DNA of 27,966 bases, from assembly GCA_016463105.1 (NCBI GenBank), contig JAEMRY010000006.1:4492-32457 (forward strand), given 5' to 3'. The notes under the pieces were generated by a model. That model was not told the origin of the DNA. It saw only the letters and a program-made list of their open reading frames with translations, and made no database searches. The DNA is from Ilumatobacteraceae bacterium (GTDB lineage Bacteria > Actinomycetota > Acidimicrobiia > Acidimicrobiales > Ilumatobacteraceae). A program made the translations under genes and the position numbers. This document shows positions 1-8,079 of the stretch, one piece after another (the first letter of the stretch is position 1; the number at the start of each line of letters is the position of its first letter).

Positions 1-11
1 TGTCTGTGCCA

Positions 12-83
12 GCGTGATCACGCTGTGATGCCACCGTGATGACTCTTTGATGTCAGCGTGATAGCGCTGTGATGTCAGCGTCG
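12..83. repeat. 11-bp periodic GTGAT tandem array upstream of miaB
   Basis: Three 22-bp units (12-33, 34-55, 56-77) and a partial fourth (78-83) follow one another without gaps. Each unit holds two copies of an 11-bp sub-repeat whose core is GTGAT. The cores start at 14, 25, 36, 47 (here TTGAT), 58 and 69, exactly 11 bp apart, close to one helical turn. The first unit also contains a perfect 14-bp palindrome, AGCGTGATCACGCT, at 11-24. The repeat puts TGA stops in all three forward frames, so it is non-coding on this strand. Its role is unknown: protein-binding array, end-of-gene structure of the preceding gene, or slippage repeat. Confidence 0.85.
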
Positions 84-110
84 AAATTGTGCCTGTAAAA
101 TAGAAAAGTC

Positions 111-1532
111 GTGGCTCGCAACTATTTCGTTCGCACCTTTGGGTGTCAAATGAATGCGCACGATTCAGAGCGCATCTCTGGTTTGCTCGAGTCTGACGGC
201 ATGACAAGTGTCGACAGTGTGGCAACTGCCGATGTTGTTGTCATCAACACTTGTTGCATTCGCGAAAACGCCGACGACAAATTTTATGGCACGCTTAGTC
301 AATTGAAAAACTGGAAGACCGAAAAACAAGATCGCCAGATACTCGTAGCCGGTTGCTTGGCTCAAAAAGATCGAGACGAAATTCGCAAGCGCGCACCCTA
401 TGTTGACGTCGTAATTGGCACGCACAATGTGCATCGTGCAGCCGAATTGCTTGAACAAACTAAGACTGGACGGCCAGTTACTGAGATTCTTGAAGAAGCG
501 ATTCTCGACGATCACACATTGTTTCCGAGTGCATTGCCGATGCGCAGAGAAATTTCATATAACGCTTGGGTAACAATCCAAATCGGTTGCGATAACTCGT
601 GCGCTTATTGCATCGTGCCTGCGGTGCGTGGCAAAGAGATCTCCCGTCCAGCATCTGAAATTTTGGCCGAAGTTGAGACATTGGCGCGCAGCGGAGTCAC
701 GCAGATTTCGTTGCTTGGTCAAAACGTAAACAGTTATGGTCGCGACCTCTCTCTTTCGGCACGTGCTGCTGGCGACATGACTATCAAGCCAAAGACTCAA
801 TTCGCCGAGTTGCTGCGCAGTGTCGGCAATGTGTCGGGCATTCGTCGAGTTCGGTTTGTTAGTCCGCATCCAAAAGACATGCGCGAAGATACTTTATTAG
901 CGATGGCTGAGACGCCAAATGTTGTTGAGCACCTGCACTATCCAATGCAGTCTGGATCAGACAATGTGTTGGCACTGATGCATCGTGGTTACACCGCAGA
1001 TCGATACATGAAACGATTAGTTCAAGCACGAGAAATGATTAATGATCTTGCAGTGACTACAGACGTGATTGTGGGGTTTCCGGGTGAAACAGAAGAAGAT
1101 TTTTTACAAACTGTTGAAGTTTGCGCCGAGGCATGTTTCGATTCTGCGTTCTCATTTATCTTTTCTCCACGCCCTGGCACACAGGCGGCACAAATGGTCG
1201 ACAAATATGTTGATGCTGCAGTTGCAGGTGAGCGTTACGAGAGATTGAAAGTTGTACTTGATCATTCTGCAGTCATTAAACATCGTGAGCGAATCGGTCG
1301 AATCGAAGAAGTTGTCGTCGAGGGCATGAGCAAGAAAAATCCACACTTGACAACTGGTCGCACACGACAAAATAAGATTCTGCACTTCAGTTCGGCCGAA
1401 TCTCTGCGTGTCGGAACTTATGCCAAAGTTGAAGTCACAGACGCGGCGCGCTTTCATTTGTCGGGTCATCTAGTCGAAGTTGGCGATGTGCCAACCCATA
1501 AATTGCGCATTGCAGTCTCAAGTAGCAACTAG
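111..1532 (+). CDS. miaB: MiaB, tRNA-2-methylthio-N6-dimethylallyladenosine synthase
   Basis: This radical-SAM methylthiotransferase adds a methylthio group to isopentenyl-A37 of tRNAs that read UNN codons, and it acts after MiaA in the cytosol. The 473-residue protein has the full family architecture. The N-terminal UPF0004 domain carries cluster cysteines C12 (TFGCQMN), C48 (NTCCI) and C82 (AGCLAQ). The radical-SAM motif CxxxCxxC is C160, C164, C167 (GCDNSCAYCIVP). A TRAM-like RNA-binding tail covers about residues 400-465. The start is GTG; a TAAAAT hexamer at 96-101 could be the -10 element, but there is no convincing -35 or Shine-Dalgarno. It heads a same-strand run whose next gene, miaA, makes its substrate. 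In many actinobacteria recA/recX lie just upstream, outside this window. Confidence 0.95.
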   Translation: MARNYFVRTFGCQMNAHDSERISGLLESDGMTSVDSVATADVVVINTCCIRENADDKFYGTLSQLKNWKTEKQDRQILVAGCLAQKDRDEIRKRAPYVDVVIGTHNVHRAAELLEQTKTGRPVTEILEEAILDDHTLFPSALPMRREISYNAWVTIQIGCDNSCAYCIVPAVRGKEISRPASEILAEVETLARSGVTQISLLGQNVNSYGRDLSLSARAAGDMTIKPKTQFAELLRSVGNVSGIRRVRFVSPHPKDMREDTLLAMAETPNVVEHLHYPMQSGSDNVLALMHRGYTADRYMKRLVQAREMINDLAVTTDVIVGFPGETEEDFLQTVEVCAEACFDSAFSFIFSPRPGTQAAQMVDKYVDAAVAGERYERLKVVLDHSAVIKHRERIGRIEEVVVEGMSKKNPHLTTGRTRQNKILHFSSAESLRVGTYAKVEVTDAARFHLSGHLVEVGDVPTHKLRIAVSSSN

Positions 1533-1559
1533 ATTACGAATCTCAGTAGCGATTCTTTG

Positions 1560-2480
1560 ATGAACCATAAACCAGTCGTAATTGTTGGCCCAACTGCCAG
1601 CGGCAAATCTTCGGTGGCGATGGCGGTTGCACAAGCCGAGACAAGCGCTCAAAACCCTGTGCACATAGTTGCTGTTGACGCGATGCAGGTATATCGCGAC
1701 ATGAATATCGGCACTGCAAAACCTACGTTGCAAGACCAATCGCTCGTGCCACATCACTGCCTTGACTTAGTCGACAGTCACGAGCGCTTCACTGTTGCCG
1801 AATTTAAGAAAAGTGCAACTGTTGCACTTGATGAAATTGCCAAAGTTGATGGGCGAGCATTATTTGTCGCTGGCACTGGTTTATATTTGACAGCAGTCAT
1901 TGACGATTTAGTTTTGCCTGGCGAGTTTGCAGAAACTCGTATCACCCTTGAACAAGAAACTAATACTGCAGTGTTGTTTGCTCGCTTAACCGAGTTAGAC
2001 CCGCAGGCGGCGCAAAAAATAGAGCAATCAAATCGCCGTCGCATTGTGCGCGCACTTGAAGTATGCATTGGCAGTGGCAAACCGTTCAGTAGTTTCGGCC
2101 CTGGTACGAGTGCTTATCCCGATAACGGTGTTATCCAGATTGGTTTGCGTTGGAGTCGAGAGCGACTTGCACAACGTGTCGCCGATCGTGTGCACGCAAT
2201 GATGAGCGACGGTTTGCTCGCAGAAGTAACTGCTTTGCGAAACTCAAAAAATGGTTTATCACGAACGGCTGCCCAGGCACTTGGCTATAAAGAGTTACTG
2301 GTTTATCTTGACGGCAAAATGGGGCTCGACGAAGCCGTTAATCAGACAATCATCCACACACGACAGTTCGCAGTGCGTCAAGAACGCTGGTTCAGGCGTG
2401 ACCCGCGAATCAAGTGGGTTTCAATCAGTGAAGACCCAGTTGCAGAAATTGTGCCTGTAGTTGCCAAACATTTACGCTAG
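1560..2480 (+). CDS. miaA: MiaA, tRNA dimethylallyltransferase
   Basis: MiaA transfers the dimethylallyl group from DMAPP to N6 of A37 in tRNAs reading UNN codons, producing the substrate of MiaB encoded just upstream. The 306-residue product has the P-loop GPTASGKSS at 10-18 and the signature DAMQVYRDMNIGTAKPT at 40-56, with the later DLVDSHERFTVAEF and GTGLYLTAV motifs also intact. I chose the ATG at 1560 over the TTG one codon earlier because it directly precedes the conserved start of the family. The gene follows miaB after 27 bp and precedes dapF by 12 bp. No Shine-Dalgarno is visible, so translation may depend on the upstream gene. Confidence 0.95.
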   Translation: MNHKPVVIVGPTASGKSSVAMAVAQAETSAQNPVHIVAVDAMQVYRDMNIGTAKPTLQDQSLVPHHCLDLVDSHERFTVAEFKKSATVALDEIAKVDGRALFVAGTGLYLTAVIDDLVLPGEFAETRITLEQETNTAVLFARLTELDPQAAQKIEQSNRRRIVRALEVCIGSGKPFSSFGPGTSAYPDNGVIQIGLRWSRERLAQRVADRVHAMMSDGLLAEVTALRNSKNGLSRTAAQALGYKELLVYLDGKMGLDEAVNQTIIHTRQFAVRQERWFRRDPRIKWVSISEDPVAEIVPVVAKHLR

Positions 2481-2492
2481 ACATCTATCACC

Positions 2493-3329
2493 ATGCAAGT
2501 CGTCGTAACAAAACATCACGGACTCGGAAACGATTTTCTAGTTCTAGAGACCGCACAGTTTTTAGCAGATACTGGTTTTGATCCGACAAAAATAAATTGG
2601 CCGAGCATTGCGCGTGAGTGGTGCAATCGCCAAGACGGCATTGGTGCTGACGGCCTGTTATTGCTTTCGCGTCGCGGAGATTTCAAACTTGGTATGCAGT
2701 TGTACAACCAAGACGGGTCACGTGCCGAGATGAGCGGTAACGGCATCAGGTGTTTGGCACAAGCAGCATTTAATCTTGATGGTTTTGACGAACCAGTCAC
2801 CTATATGGTCACGACCGATGCTGGCGAGCGTGCCGTTGATGTGCAAGTTACTTCGGTTGACGAAGTCAATGTGAGTGTCGACATGGGACCAATCGAGATT
2901 ATTAGTGAACCAGACAATTGGGCGACGATCGGATCTGATCCCAATCGACCAGTAATGCATTTGTCGGTCGGCAATCCACATTCAGTTGTTGGTGTCGAAG
3001 ATGTTGCGCTCGTCAATTTATTAGAAATTGGTCTCAAAGTGCCACAAGTGAACCTCGAAATTGTCGAGGCTGGTCCAGAAAATAATGCGATCACAATGCG
3101 TGTTCACGAACGAGGCGCCGGCATTACTCAAGCATGTGGCACCGGTGCGGTTGCAAGTGCTTGGGCCGCAAGCAAATGGGGACTAGTGCCTGGCTCGGTT
3201 CGCGAAATTATTGTCCATCAACCTGGCGGAGACTCAATAGCGCGTCTTAATCATCCGAAACTCGGCCATGTCACACTCATTGGACCAGCACATTTTTCTT
3301 CGCGACATAATTTAGAGATCGTTCTGTGA
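2493..3329 (+). CDS. dapF: DapF, diaminopimelate epimerase
   Basis: DapF is a PLP-independent epimerase that converts LL- to meso-diaminopimelate, the direct precursor of lysine and of the peptidoglycan cross-link. The 278-residue protein has both catalytic cysteines in their usual contexts: C87 in SGNGIRC and C215 in QACGTGAV. The N-terminal KHHGLGNDF signature is present too. Its stop overlaps the hflX start by 4 bp (GTGA), so the two are probably translationally coupled. The order miaA-dapF-hflX is common in actinobacteria. A second gene of the same pathway, dapC, lies one gene downstream. Confidence 0.95.
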   Translation: MQVVVTKHHGLGNDFLVLETAQFLADTGFDPTKINWPSIAREWCNRQDGIGADGLLLLSRRGDFKLGMQLYNQDGSRAEMSGNGIRCLAQAAFNLDGFDEPVTYMVTTDAGERAVDVQVTSVDEVNVSVDMGPIEIISEPDNWATIGSDPNRPVMHLSVGNPHSVVGVEDVALVNLLEIGLKVPQVNLEIVEAGPENNAITMRVHERGAGITQACGTGAVASAWAASKWGLVPGSVREIIVHQPGGDSIARLNHPKLGHVTLIGPAHFSSRHNLEIVL

Positions 3330-4624
3330 ACACTCCTTATCAGGAGGCACTCGGTTCGACACTTATTTCTCGCGGCATTCGCGAGCGAATTATTTTGGTC
3401 GCAGTGACAATGTCTGATCGCAACGATGATCAGACGCAAGAATCACTTGACGAACTTGCGCAGTTAATAGATACTGCTGGTGCATACGAAGTTGCCCGCA
3501 TAACCCAACGGCGAGACTCGCCAGACAGTGCTTATTACATCGGCAAAGGAAAAGCAGAAGAATTAAAAGAGCTTTGTTTGACCCTCGATTCAGACACCGT
3601 TGTCTTTGACAACGAGCTCTCGCCAGGGCAACAATACAATTTAGAAAAACTTCTGGGTCGTACTGCACTTGATCGCACCGCGGTGATCCTCGACATATTT
3701 GCGCAAAATGCACACACTCTTGAGGGCAAAGCGCAAGTCGAGTTGGCACTCTTGCGTTATCGATTGCCACGAATTCGCCGAGGTGCTAAAGCTGGTTTGT
3801 CACAGCAAGCAGGCGGAATCGGTGCTCGTGGACCTGGTGAAACCAAACTCGAAGTTGATCGTCGGCGAATTTCTGAACGCATTAGCCGACTCGATCGCGA
3901 ACTTGATGGTTTGCAAAAAACTCGACAAGAGCAACGCAAGAGTCGTGGACGAAGTGGTCTGGGTGCAGTCGCAATTGTTGGTTATACAAATGCAGGCAAG
4001 TCTTCAGTATTAAATCGACTCACTAGTGCTGGTGTTTTGGTAGAAAATCGTTTATTCGCAACTCTTGATCCAACGACTCGGCGTCTCGCATTGCCAGGTG
4101 GTGAGCCAGTATTGCTTTCTGACACAGTAGGTTTCGTTCGCCGATTGCCACACGGGTTGATTGAAGCATTTAAAAGCACGCTCGAAGTTGCTTCGGCTAG
4201 TGATTTGTTGGTGCATGTCGTAGACGCATCGGCATTTGATCCAAACGGCCAAATAATTGCTGTTCGCGAAGTGCTCACCGAAATCGGGGCCGATAAGGTT
4301 CCCGAGTTGCTGGTCATAAATAAAAGTGACCTTGACCCAGACTCAGCAAAACGTCTTGTGCACGAGCATCGTGGTGCCGTTGCGTTTTCTGCAGTCACTG
4401 GTGAAGGACTCAACGATTTACTTTTGGCAATTGGTGATCGCATGCGTGCCTTAACAACGGTGATTGAATTGTTAATACCGTATGATCGTGGCGACATTGT
4501 GGCCACAGTGCACCGAGAGGGCGAAGTCGTGTCTACATCTAATGAAGAAACCGCAATGCGAATTCGTGCCCGCCTCGCAGATGCAAGTGTTGGTCGCTTA
4601 AGTGAGTTTGTGGTTACGCAATGA
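3326..4624 (+). CDS. hflX: HflX, ribosome-associated GTPase
   Basis: HflX is an Obg-HflX GTPase that binds the 50S subunit and splits or rescues stalled ribosomes, often under stress. The 432-residue protein shows the HflX-type glycine-rich linker GARGPGETKLE at 167-176, then the G domain: G1 GYTNAGKSS at 219-227, G3 DTVGF at 266-270 and G4 NKSD at 332-335. Residues 180-210 are arginine- and glutamate-rich and probably form the helical hairpin between the domains. The GTG start overlaps dapF, and the stop overlaps dapC through ATGA, so three consecutive genes are coupled by 4-bp overlaps. A long antisense reading frame at 3982-4629 is a codon-bias shadow. Confidence 0.95.
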   Translation: MNTPYQEALGSTLISRGIRERIILVAVTMSDRNDDQTQESLDELAQLIDTAGAYEVARITQRRDSPDSAYYIGKGKAEELKELCLTLDSDTVVFDNELSPGQQYNLEKLLGRTALDRTAVILDIFAQNAHTLEGKAQVELALLRYRLPRIRRGAKAGLSQQAGGIGARGPGETKLEVDRRRISERISRLDRELDGLQKTRQEQRKSRGRSGLGAVAIVGYTNAGKSSVLNRLTSAGVLVENRLFATLDPTTRRLALPGGEPVLLSDTVGFVRRLPHGLIEAFKSTLEVASASDLLVHVVDASAFDPNGQIIAVREVLTEIGADKVPELLVINKSDLDPDSAKRLVHEHRGAVAFSAVTGEGLNDLLLAIGDRMRALTTVIELLIPYDRGDIVATVHREGEVVSTSNEETAMRIRARLADASVGRLSEFVVTQ

Positions 4625-5730
4625 CTCAAGGTTTTGTTCCACCACCGTATCCGTATGACCGCTTAGACAAGTTCAAGCCACTTGCCGAAAAACACGAAGG
4701 CGGATTAGTTGATCTTTCAATTGGCACACCCTGCGATGCTCCATCCCCGGCGGTTGTGGCTGCATTGTCATCTTCAAATAGCGAACGTGGTTACCCAACA
4801 AGCATCGGTTCTGATGCACTGCGCAATGCTGCCCAAGCGTGGATGCAGCGAAAGTTCGATATTTCTGTACCAACTTCACAGATAGCTGCATGTATCGGCA
4901 GCAAAGAATTCGTTGCAACAACACCACAATATTTAAAGTTGCGCTCACCAGATCGTGACACGGTTTTGTTTCCTGCGGTTTCTTATCCGACTTATGAGAT
5001 GGGTGCAATTTTGGCTGGTTGTCGACCAGTTGCCGTGCCAATGACGTCGACTGGCGGTCTCGACACATCAAAAATTTCACCCAGTGATGTCGCGCGTGCG
5101 TTGATGATCTGGTCAAACTCGCCGAATAACCCAACAGGCGATCTTGACGATTTAAAGGCTCTTGCGTCTTGGGGTCGAAAGAACTCTGTGCCTGTATTTA
5201 GCGATGAGTGTTACGTCGAGTTCACATGGGCCCGTACTCCAGAATCAATTTTGCAGCATGGCCTTGATGGTGTTGTGGCGCTGCATTCACTTTCGAAGCG
5301 TTCTAATTTGGCCGGCTTGCGTGTTGGTTTTTATGCAGGCGACAAAGAGATTGTTAACTATTTAAAAGAAGTCCGCAAACATGTCGGCATGCTCGTTCCG
5401 GGGCCCGCACAAGCAGCCGCAGTTGTTGCACTAGGCGATGATAAACATGTTGCTATTCAGCGCGATGTCTATAGACGTCGCCTTGAGTTGCTAGCCAACG
5501 ATCTGCAAAAGTGGTCGGGTTTCAACATCGAGTTACCGAGTGGTGGTTTCTATCTTTGGTTTGATGCGAAAGATGGATGGGATTTCGCCGAACAACTTGC
5601 AAACGATGGTGGCGCTCTAGTTAGCCCTGGTGACTTTTATGGGGCAGGTGGCGCAAATAATGTTCGCGTTGCAGTAGTTCAGCCTGACCACAAAATTGCA
5701 TTGGTCGCCTCGCGCTTGCTGCACAGGTAG
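4621..5730 (+). CDS. dapC: DapC, N-succinyldiaminopimelate aminotransferase (actinobacterial type)
   Basis: This is a fold-type I PLP aminotransferase, most like the actinobacterial DapC that converts N-succinyl-2-amino-6-ketopimelate to N-succinyl-LL-diaminopimelate, two steps before DapF. In 369 residues the visible signatures are LSIGTPCDAPSPAV at 32-45, NSPNNPTG around N170, the PLP-ring aspartate in FSDECYVE (D195), and the Schiff-base lysine K226 in SLSKRSNLAGLR, followed by the phosphate-binding arginine R234. The ATGA overlap with hflX supports the start. The closest alternatives are other class I aminotransferases, but the SKRSNLAGLR block and a dapF gene in the same operon favour DapC. 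Confidence 0.85.
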   Translation: MTQGFVPPPYPYDRLDKFKPLAEKHEGGLVDLSIGTPCDAPSPAVVAALSSSNSERGYPTSIGSDALRNAAQAWMQRKFDISVPTSQIAACIGSKEFVATTPQYLKLRSPDRDTVLFPAVSYPTYEMGAILAGCRPVAVPMTSTGGLDTSKISPSDVARALMIWSNSPNNPTGDLDDLKALASWGRKNSVPVFSDECYVEFTWARTPESILQHGLDGVVALHSLSKRSNLAGLRVGFYAGDKEIVNYLKEVRKHVGMLVPGPAQAAAVVALGDDKHVAIQRDVYRRRLELLANDLQKWSGFNIELPSGGFYLWFDAKDGWDFAEQLANDGGALVSPGDFYGAGGANNVRVAVVQPDHKIALVASRLLHR

Positions 5731-5738
5731 AATTAAGT

Positions 5739-6479
5739 ATGTCCAACAATAAAAAATTTACATTTGTAATTGTTGTCGCGACGATAGTTTTATCAAGTTG
5801 CGGTTTAGATATTGGCGGCGATACCTACAACGTTCCAGCAACAACCGACCATGGTGTCACCGTGCAAGCCACTGGTGCTGTCAAAGTTGTGCCTGACGGC
5901 GTGCAGTTCAATTTTTCGGTGTTTGCCGTTGATCTAACTAGCGCACAGGCACTTGCCCGAGCAAGTGCTTCGGCAGCCAAGGCCCGTGAGGCGCTTGACA
6001 ATTCGGATATCGATAAAAAAGACATCGCAACTCAAAATGTCAGCGTCTATCCCGAGTACACGTATTCTCAAGATGGCAAGCAAACACTTACTGGTTTTCG
6101 TGCGACACAATCTTTTGCGACAACTTTGCGTGACACAGAAAAAGCAGGTGCCGTGGTTGATGCCGTTGTGTTGGCAGTGTCAACAGATTTGACGATCGAC
6201 TCTTTAAACCCAATTTTGCTCGACACAAAAGAAGCAACTGCACAGGCACGCAAACTTGCAATTAAGTCTGCGCGCGATAAAGCCGAAGACTACTCAGATT
6301 TGCTTGATGTCAAACTAGGAGAGGTTGTGTTTTTGCACGAAGTCTCGGCACCGAGTTATCTTCCACAACCATGGATGCGTGAAGCGACAACATCTGATGA
6401 AGCAACAAAAACCGTTGTAGATCTTGGCACGCAAGAAGTTTCGGTCACTGTTGAAGTGCGTTGGACAATAAAAAACTAA
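5739..6479 (+). CDS. SIMPL-domain (DUF541) lipoprotein
   Basis: The 246-residue product begins with a charged N-terminus, a hydrophobic stretch (residues 8-19) and a lipobox LSSC ending at C21, so it is predicted to be a membrane-anchored lipoprotein on the outer face. The rest matches the SIMPL/DUF541 pattern: an N-terminal GVTVQATGAVKVVPDGV-type strand, an alanine-rich helix (about 65-85), and the later LAIKSARDKAEDYSDLL helix with the LGEV strand. SIMPL proteins form oligomeric, poorly understood periplasmic or cell-surface assemblies. It follows dapC by 8 bp; a TAGAAT hexamer at 5728-5733, overlapping the dapC stop, might give it its own start. The last bases overlap the convergent GNAT gene by 4 bp. 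Confidence 0.85.
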   Translation: MSNNKKFTFVIVVATIVLSSCGLDIGGDTYNVPATTDHGVTVQATGAVKVVPDGVQFNFSVFAVDLTSAQALARASASAAKAREALDNSDIDKKDIATQNVSVYPEYTYSQDGKQTLTGFRATQSFATTLRDTEKAGAVVDAVVLAVSTDLTIDSLNPILLDTKEATAQARKLAIKSARDKAEDYSDLLDVKLGEVVFLHEVSAPSYLPQPWMREATTSDEATKTVVDLGTQEVSVTVEVRWTIKN

Positions 6480-6973
6480 CTCGCTTTAATCTCAGATAGT
6501 TCAAGTCGCATTACGGTGTGCAGTAATCCTAAAAATAAAGTAGAGCGAATCTTTGTCCAGCCCTTTGTTACATACCAATTCTCGGCGAATTCTGTATACA
6601 GATATAAGGTCGGATAATTCAACTCAACTGCACGGTCAATTACTCGTTGAACTAACGCCGATCCGATACCAAACTTTCGCATGTCGGACTTGACAAAAAC
6701 TGCTGCAAGCCACGGCCCTGGTTCGTTCGCACCGGGCAGTTCGTCGTCATCAATAAGCGTTGCTACACCGAGCAACTCGTTGTCGTTTGAAATCGCCGCG
6801 TAGACCTCGACCAGGCGATTAGTCGGTTGACTTGCGGCAAGTGCGTACATATCCAAATATGTCTGCACGGTGTCACTCGGAAACTCATGTTGCCACGCCA
6901 CATAAGACCATTGCGCTGCAGTTTGCCAATGCTCAGGAAAGTCTGCAAGTGATTCAACTTTGAACTTGGCCAC
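6476..6973 (-). CDS. GNAT-family N-acetyltransferase
   Basis: This 165-residue single-domain protein carries the acetyl-CoA-binding motif A of GNAT enzymes, with strand WLAAVFVKSDMR leading into R99-K-F-G102-I-G104 (RxxGxG) and helix SALVQRVIDRAVEL. YLYTEFAENWYVTKGW at the C-terminal side matches the motif-B region where a Tyr often acts. The substrate cannot be predicted. The start is GTG at 6973. There is no Shine-Dalgarno, but TAGAAT ends six bases upstream, suggesting leaderless transcription. The gene is convergent with the SIMPL gene (4-bp tail overlap) and divergent from the kinase gene, with only 23 bp between start codons. Confidence 0.85.
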   Translation of the reverse strand: MAKFKVESLADFPEHWQTAAQWSYVAWQHEFPSDTVQTYLDMYALAASQPTNRLVEVYAAISNDNELLGVATLIDDDELPGANEPGPWLAAVFVKSDMRKFGIGSALVQRVIDRAVELNYPTLYLYTEFAENWYVTKGWTKIRSTLFLGLLHTVMRLELSEIKAS

Positions 6974-6996
6974 TTCAATATTCTAAGGTTTTGTAA
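6960..6996. promoter_or_regulatory. Compact divergent promoter with overlapping -10 elements (GNAT / kinase)
   Basis: Forward: TTGAAC at 6960-6965, an 18-bp spacer, TAAGGT at 6984-6989, then seven bases to the kinase GTG at 6997. Reverse: TAGAAT (plus-strand ATTCTA, 6980-6985), then six bases to the GNAT GTG ending at 6973; no clear -35 on that side. The two -10 hexamers share the TA at 6984-6985, so polymerase could probably melt only one at a time. Both transcripts would be leaderless. This rests on motifs alone. Confidence 0.55.
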
Positions 6997-8061
6997 GTGA
7001 GTAACGTTTCGGTGCACCAGGGGATTAGCGCCGAGTATCTGTCAACAGCCCTTGCAAACATCTCTAGTAACGCAAGTTTAAAAATTAAATCAGTCGCACC
7101 GATCGGCACTGGCCAGATGGCAGAGAGTTATCGGGTTATTTTTGAAAGCATTGCAAATAAAAGTTTTCCTGAGAGCGTTGTAGTTAAAGTTCCGTCTCAA
7201 AACGAAAACAGTCGGGGTGCATCAAGAGCAACTCGTTGCTATGAACTAGAGACTAGTTTTTATTCGACGCTGCGAAGTCATGTCGAGGTGAATACGCCAA
7301 AGTGTTTGCATGTGTGGTTCGATGCCCCGGCAGATGATTTTGTTTTAATACTTGAAGATATTTCAAACGCCTCGCAAGGTGATCAAATACTGGGTGCGTC
7401 TATTGACCAAGCCAATGCCGCTATTGACGAACTTGTGAATTTGCATGCACCACTATGGAACTCACCGAAACTCGATTCTTTTAGTTGGTTACCGCGACAT
7501 AGTGGTCAAACCGAAGCTGGTATCGGCGACTTGCTACGGGCCGTGTTTCCGAGTTTTGCCGAGCGCTTTGAACAAACTGTTAATAGTGAAGTAATCAGAC
7601 TCGGTGAGCGACTCGTTGCAAACATCGAGAGATACAACTCTGCGTTTCCAAAAAATACAACAATCGTTCACCGCGATTTTCGCCTTGACAATTTACTTTT
7701 CGTGAAAAATAAAGTCGGCTTTGAAGTCAAAGTTGTAGATTGGCAAACAGTGGGTGCGCTACCTGGCGCAGCCGATCTTGGTTATTTCATCGGCGCTAGT
7801 TTCAATTTTGAAGATCGTCGCAAAAATGAACTGGCGTTAGTTAATCGTTATCACCAGGGCTTGAAAGCCAATAAAATTGAAATTCAGTTCAATGACTTGT
7901 GGAGTCAATATCGTCTGCTTGGTACATCTGGGTACATTATGGCTATTGTCGCATCAGTGCTTGTAAAACAAACCGATCGTGGCGATGCGATGTTCGCCGC
8001 GATGGCTAATCGACATGGGCAGCAGATGTTAGATCTTGAATCCGAATCGCTATTTAGTTAA
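6997..8061 (+). CDS. Aminoglycoside phosphotransferase / CHK (ecdysteroid) kinase-like small-molecule kinase
   Basis: This is a protein-kinase-like phosphotransferase of 354 residues. Visible elements are the nucleotide-binding lobe with lysine K64 in VVVKVP, the catalytic loop HRDFRLDN at 225-232 (catalytic D227, metal-binding N232) and the DWQ metal motif at 248-250 followed by GALPGAADLGYF. VLILEDI at 116-122 is the hinge-side motif typical of the CHK/ecdysteroid-kinase-like group. Members phosphorylate hydroxyl groups of small molecules including steroids, choline and antibiotics; the substrate here is unknown. The GTG start fits a leaderless promoter. It is 18 bp upstream of a CrtC/AttH-like gene that abuts an alkyl sulfatase gene, which hints at handling of a hydroxylated or sulfated lipid rather than antibiotic resistance. 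Confidence 0.75.
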   Translation: MSNVSVHQGISAEYLSTALANISSNASLKIKSVAPIGTGQMAESYRVIFESIANKSFPESVVVKVPSQNENSRGASRATRCYELETSFYSTLRSHVEVNTPKCLHVWFDAPADDFVLILEDISNASQGDQILGASIDQANAAIDELVNLHAPLWNSPKLDSFSWLPRHSGQTEAGIGDLLRAVFPSFAERFEQTVNSEVIRLGERLVANIERYNSAFPKNTTIVHRDFRLDNLLFVKNKVGFEVKVVDWQTVGALPGAADLGYFIGASFNFEDRRKNELALVNRYHQGLKANKIEIQFNDLWSQYRLLGTSGYIMAIVASVLVKQTDRGDAMFAAMANRHGQQMLDLESESLFS

Positions 8062-8079
8062 AGAAAGATACACAGATAC

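Noticed and set aside
1..83. CRISPR or replication iterons in the GTGAT array
   Set aside because: Repeats are only 11/22 bp with no unique spacers, so not CRISPR; there is no replication-initiator gene or A/T-rich unwinding region to support iterons.
3982..4629. 215-codon open frame antisense to hflX
   Set aside because: It lies wholly opposite a well-supported GTPase gene, its translation is Ser/Arg/Thr-rich low-complexity sequence, and it has no start signals; it is a codon-bias shadow.
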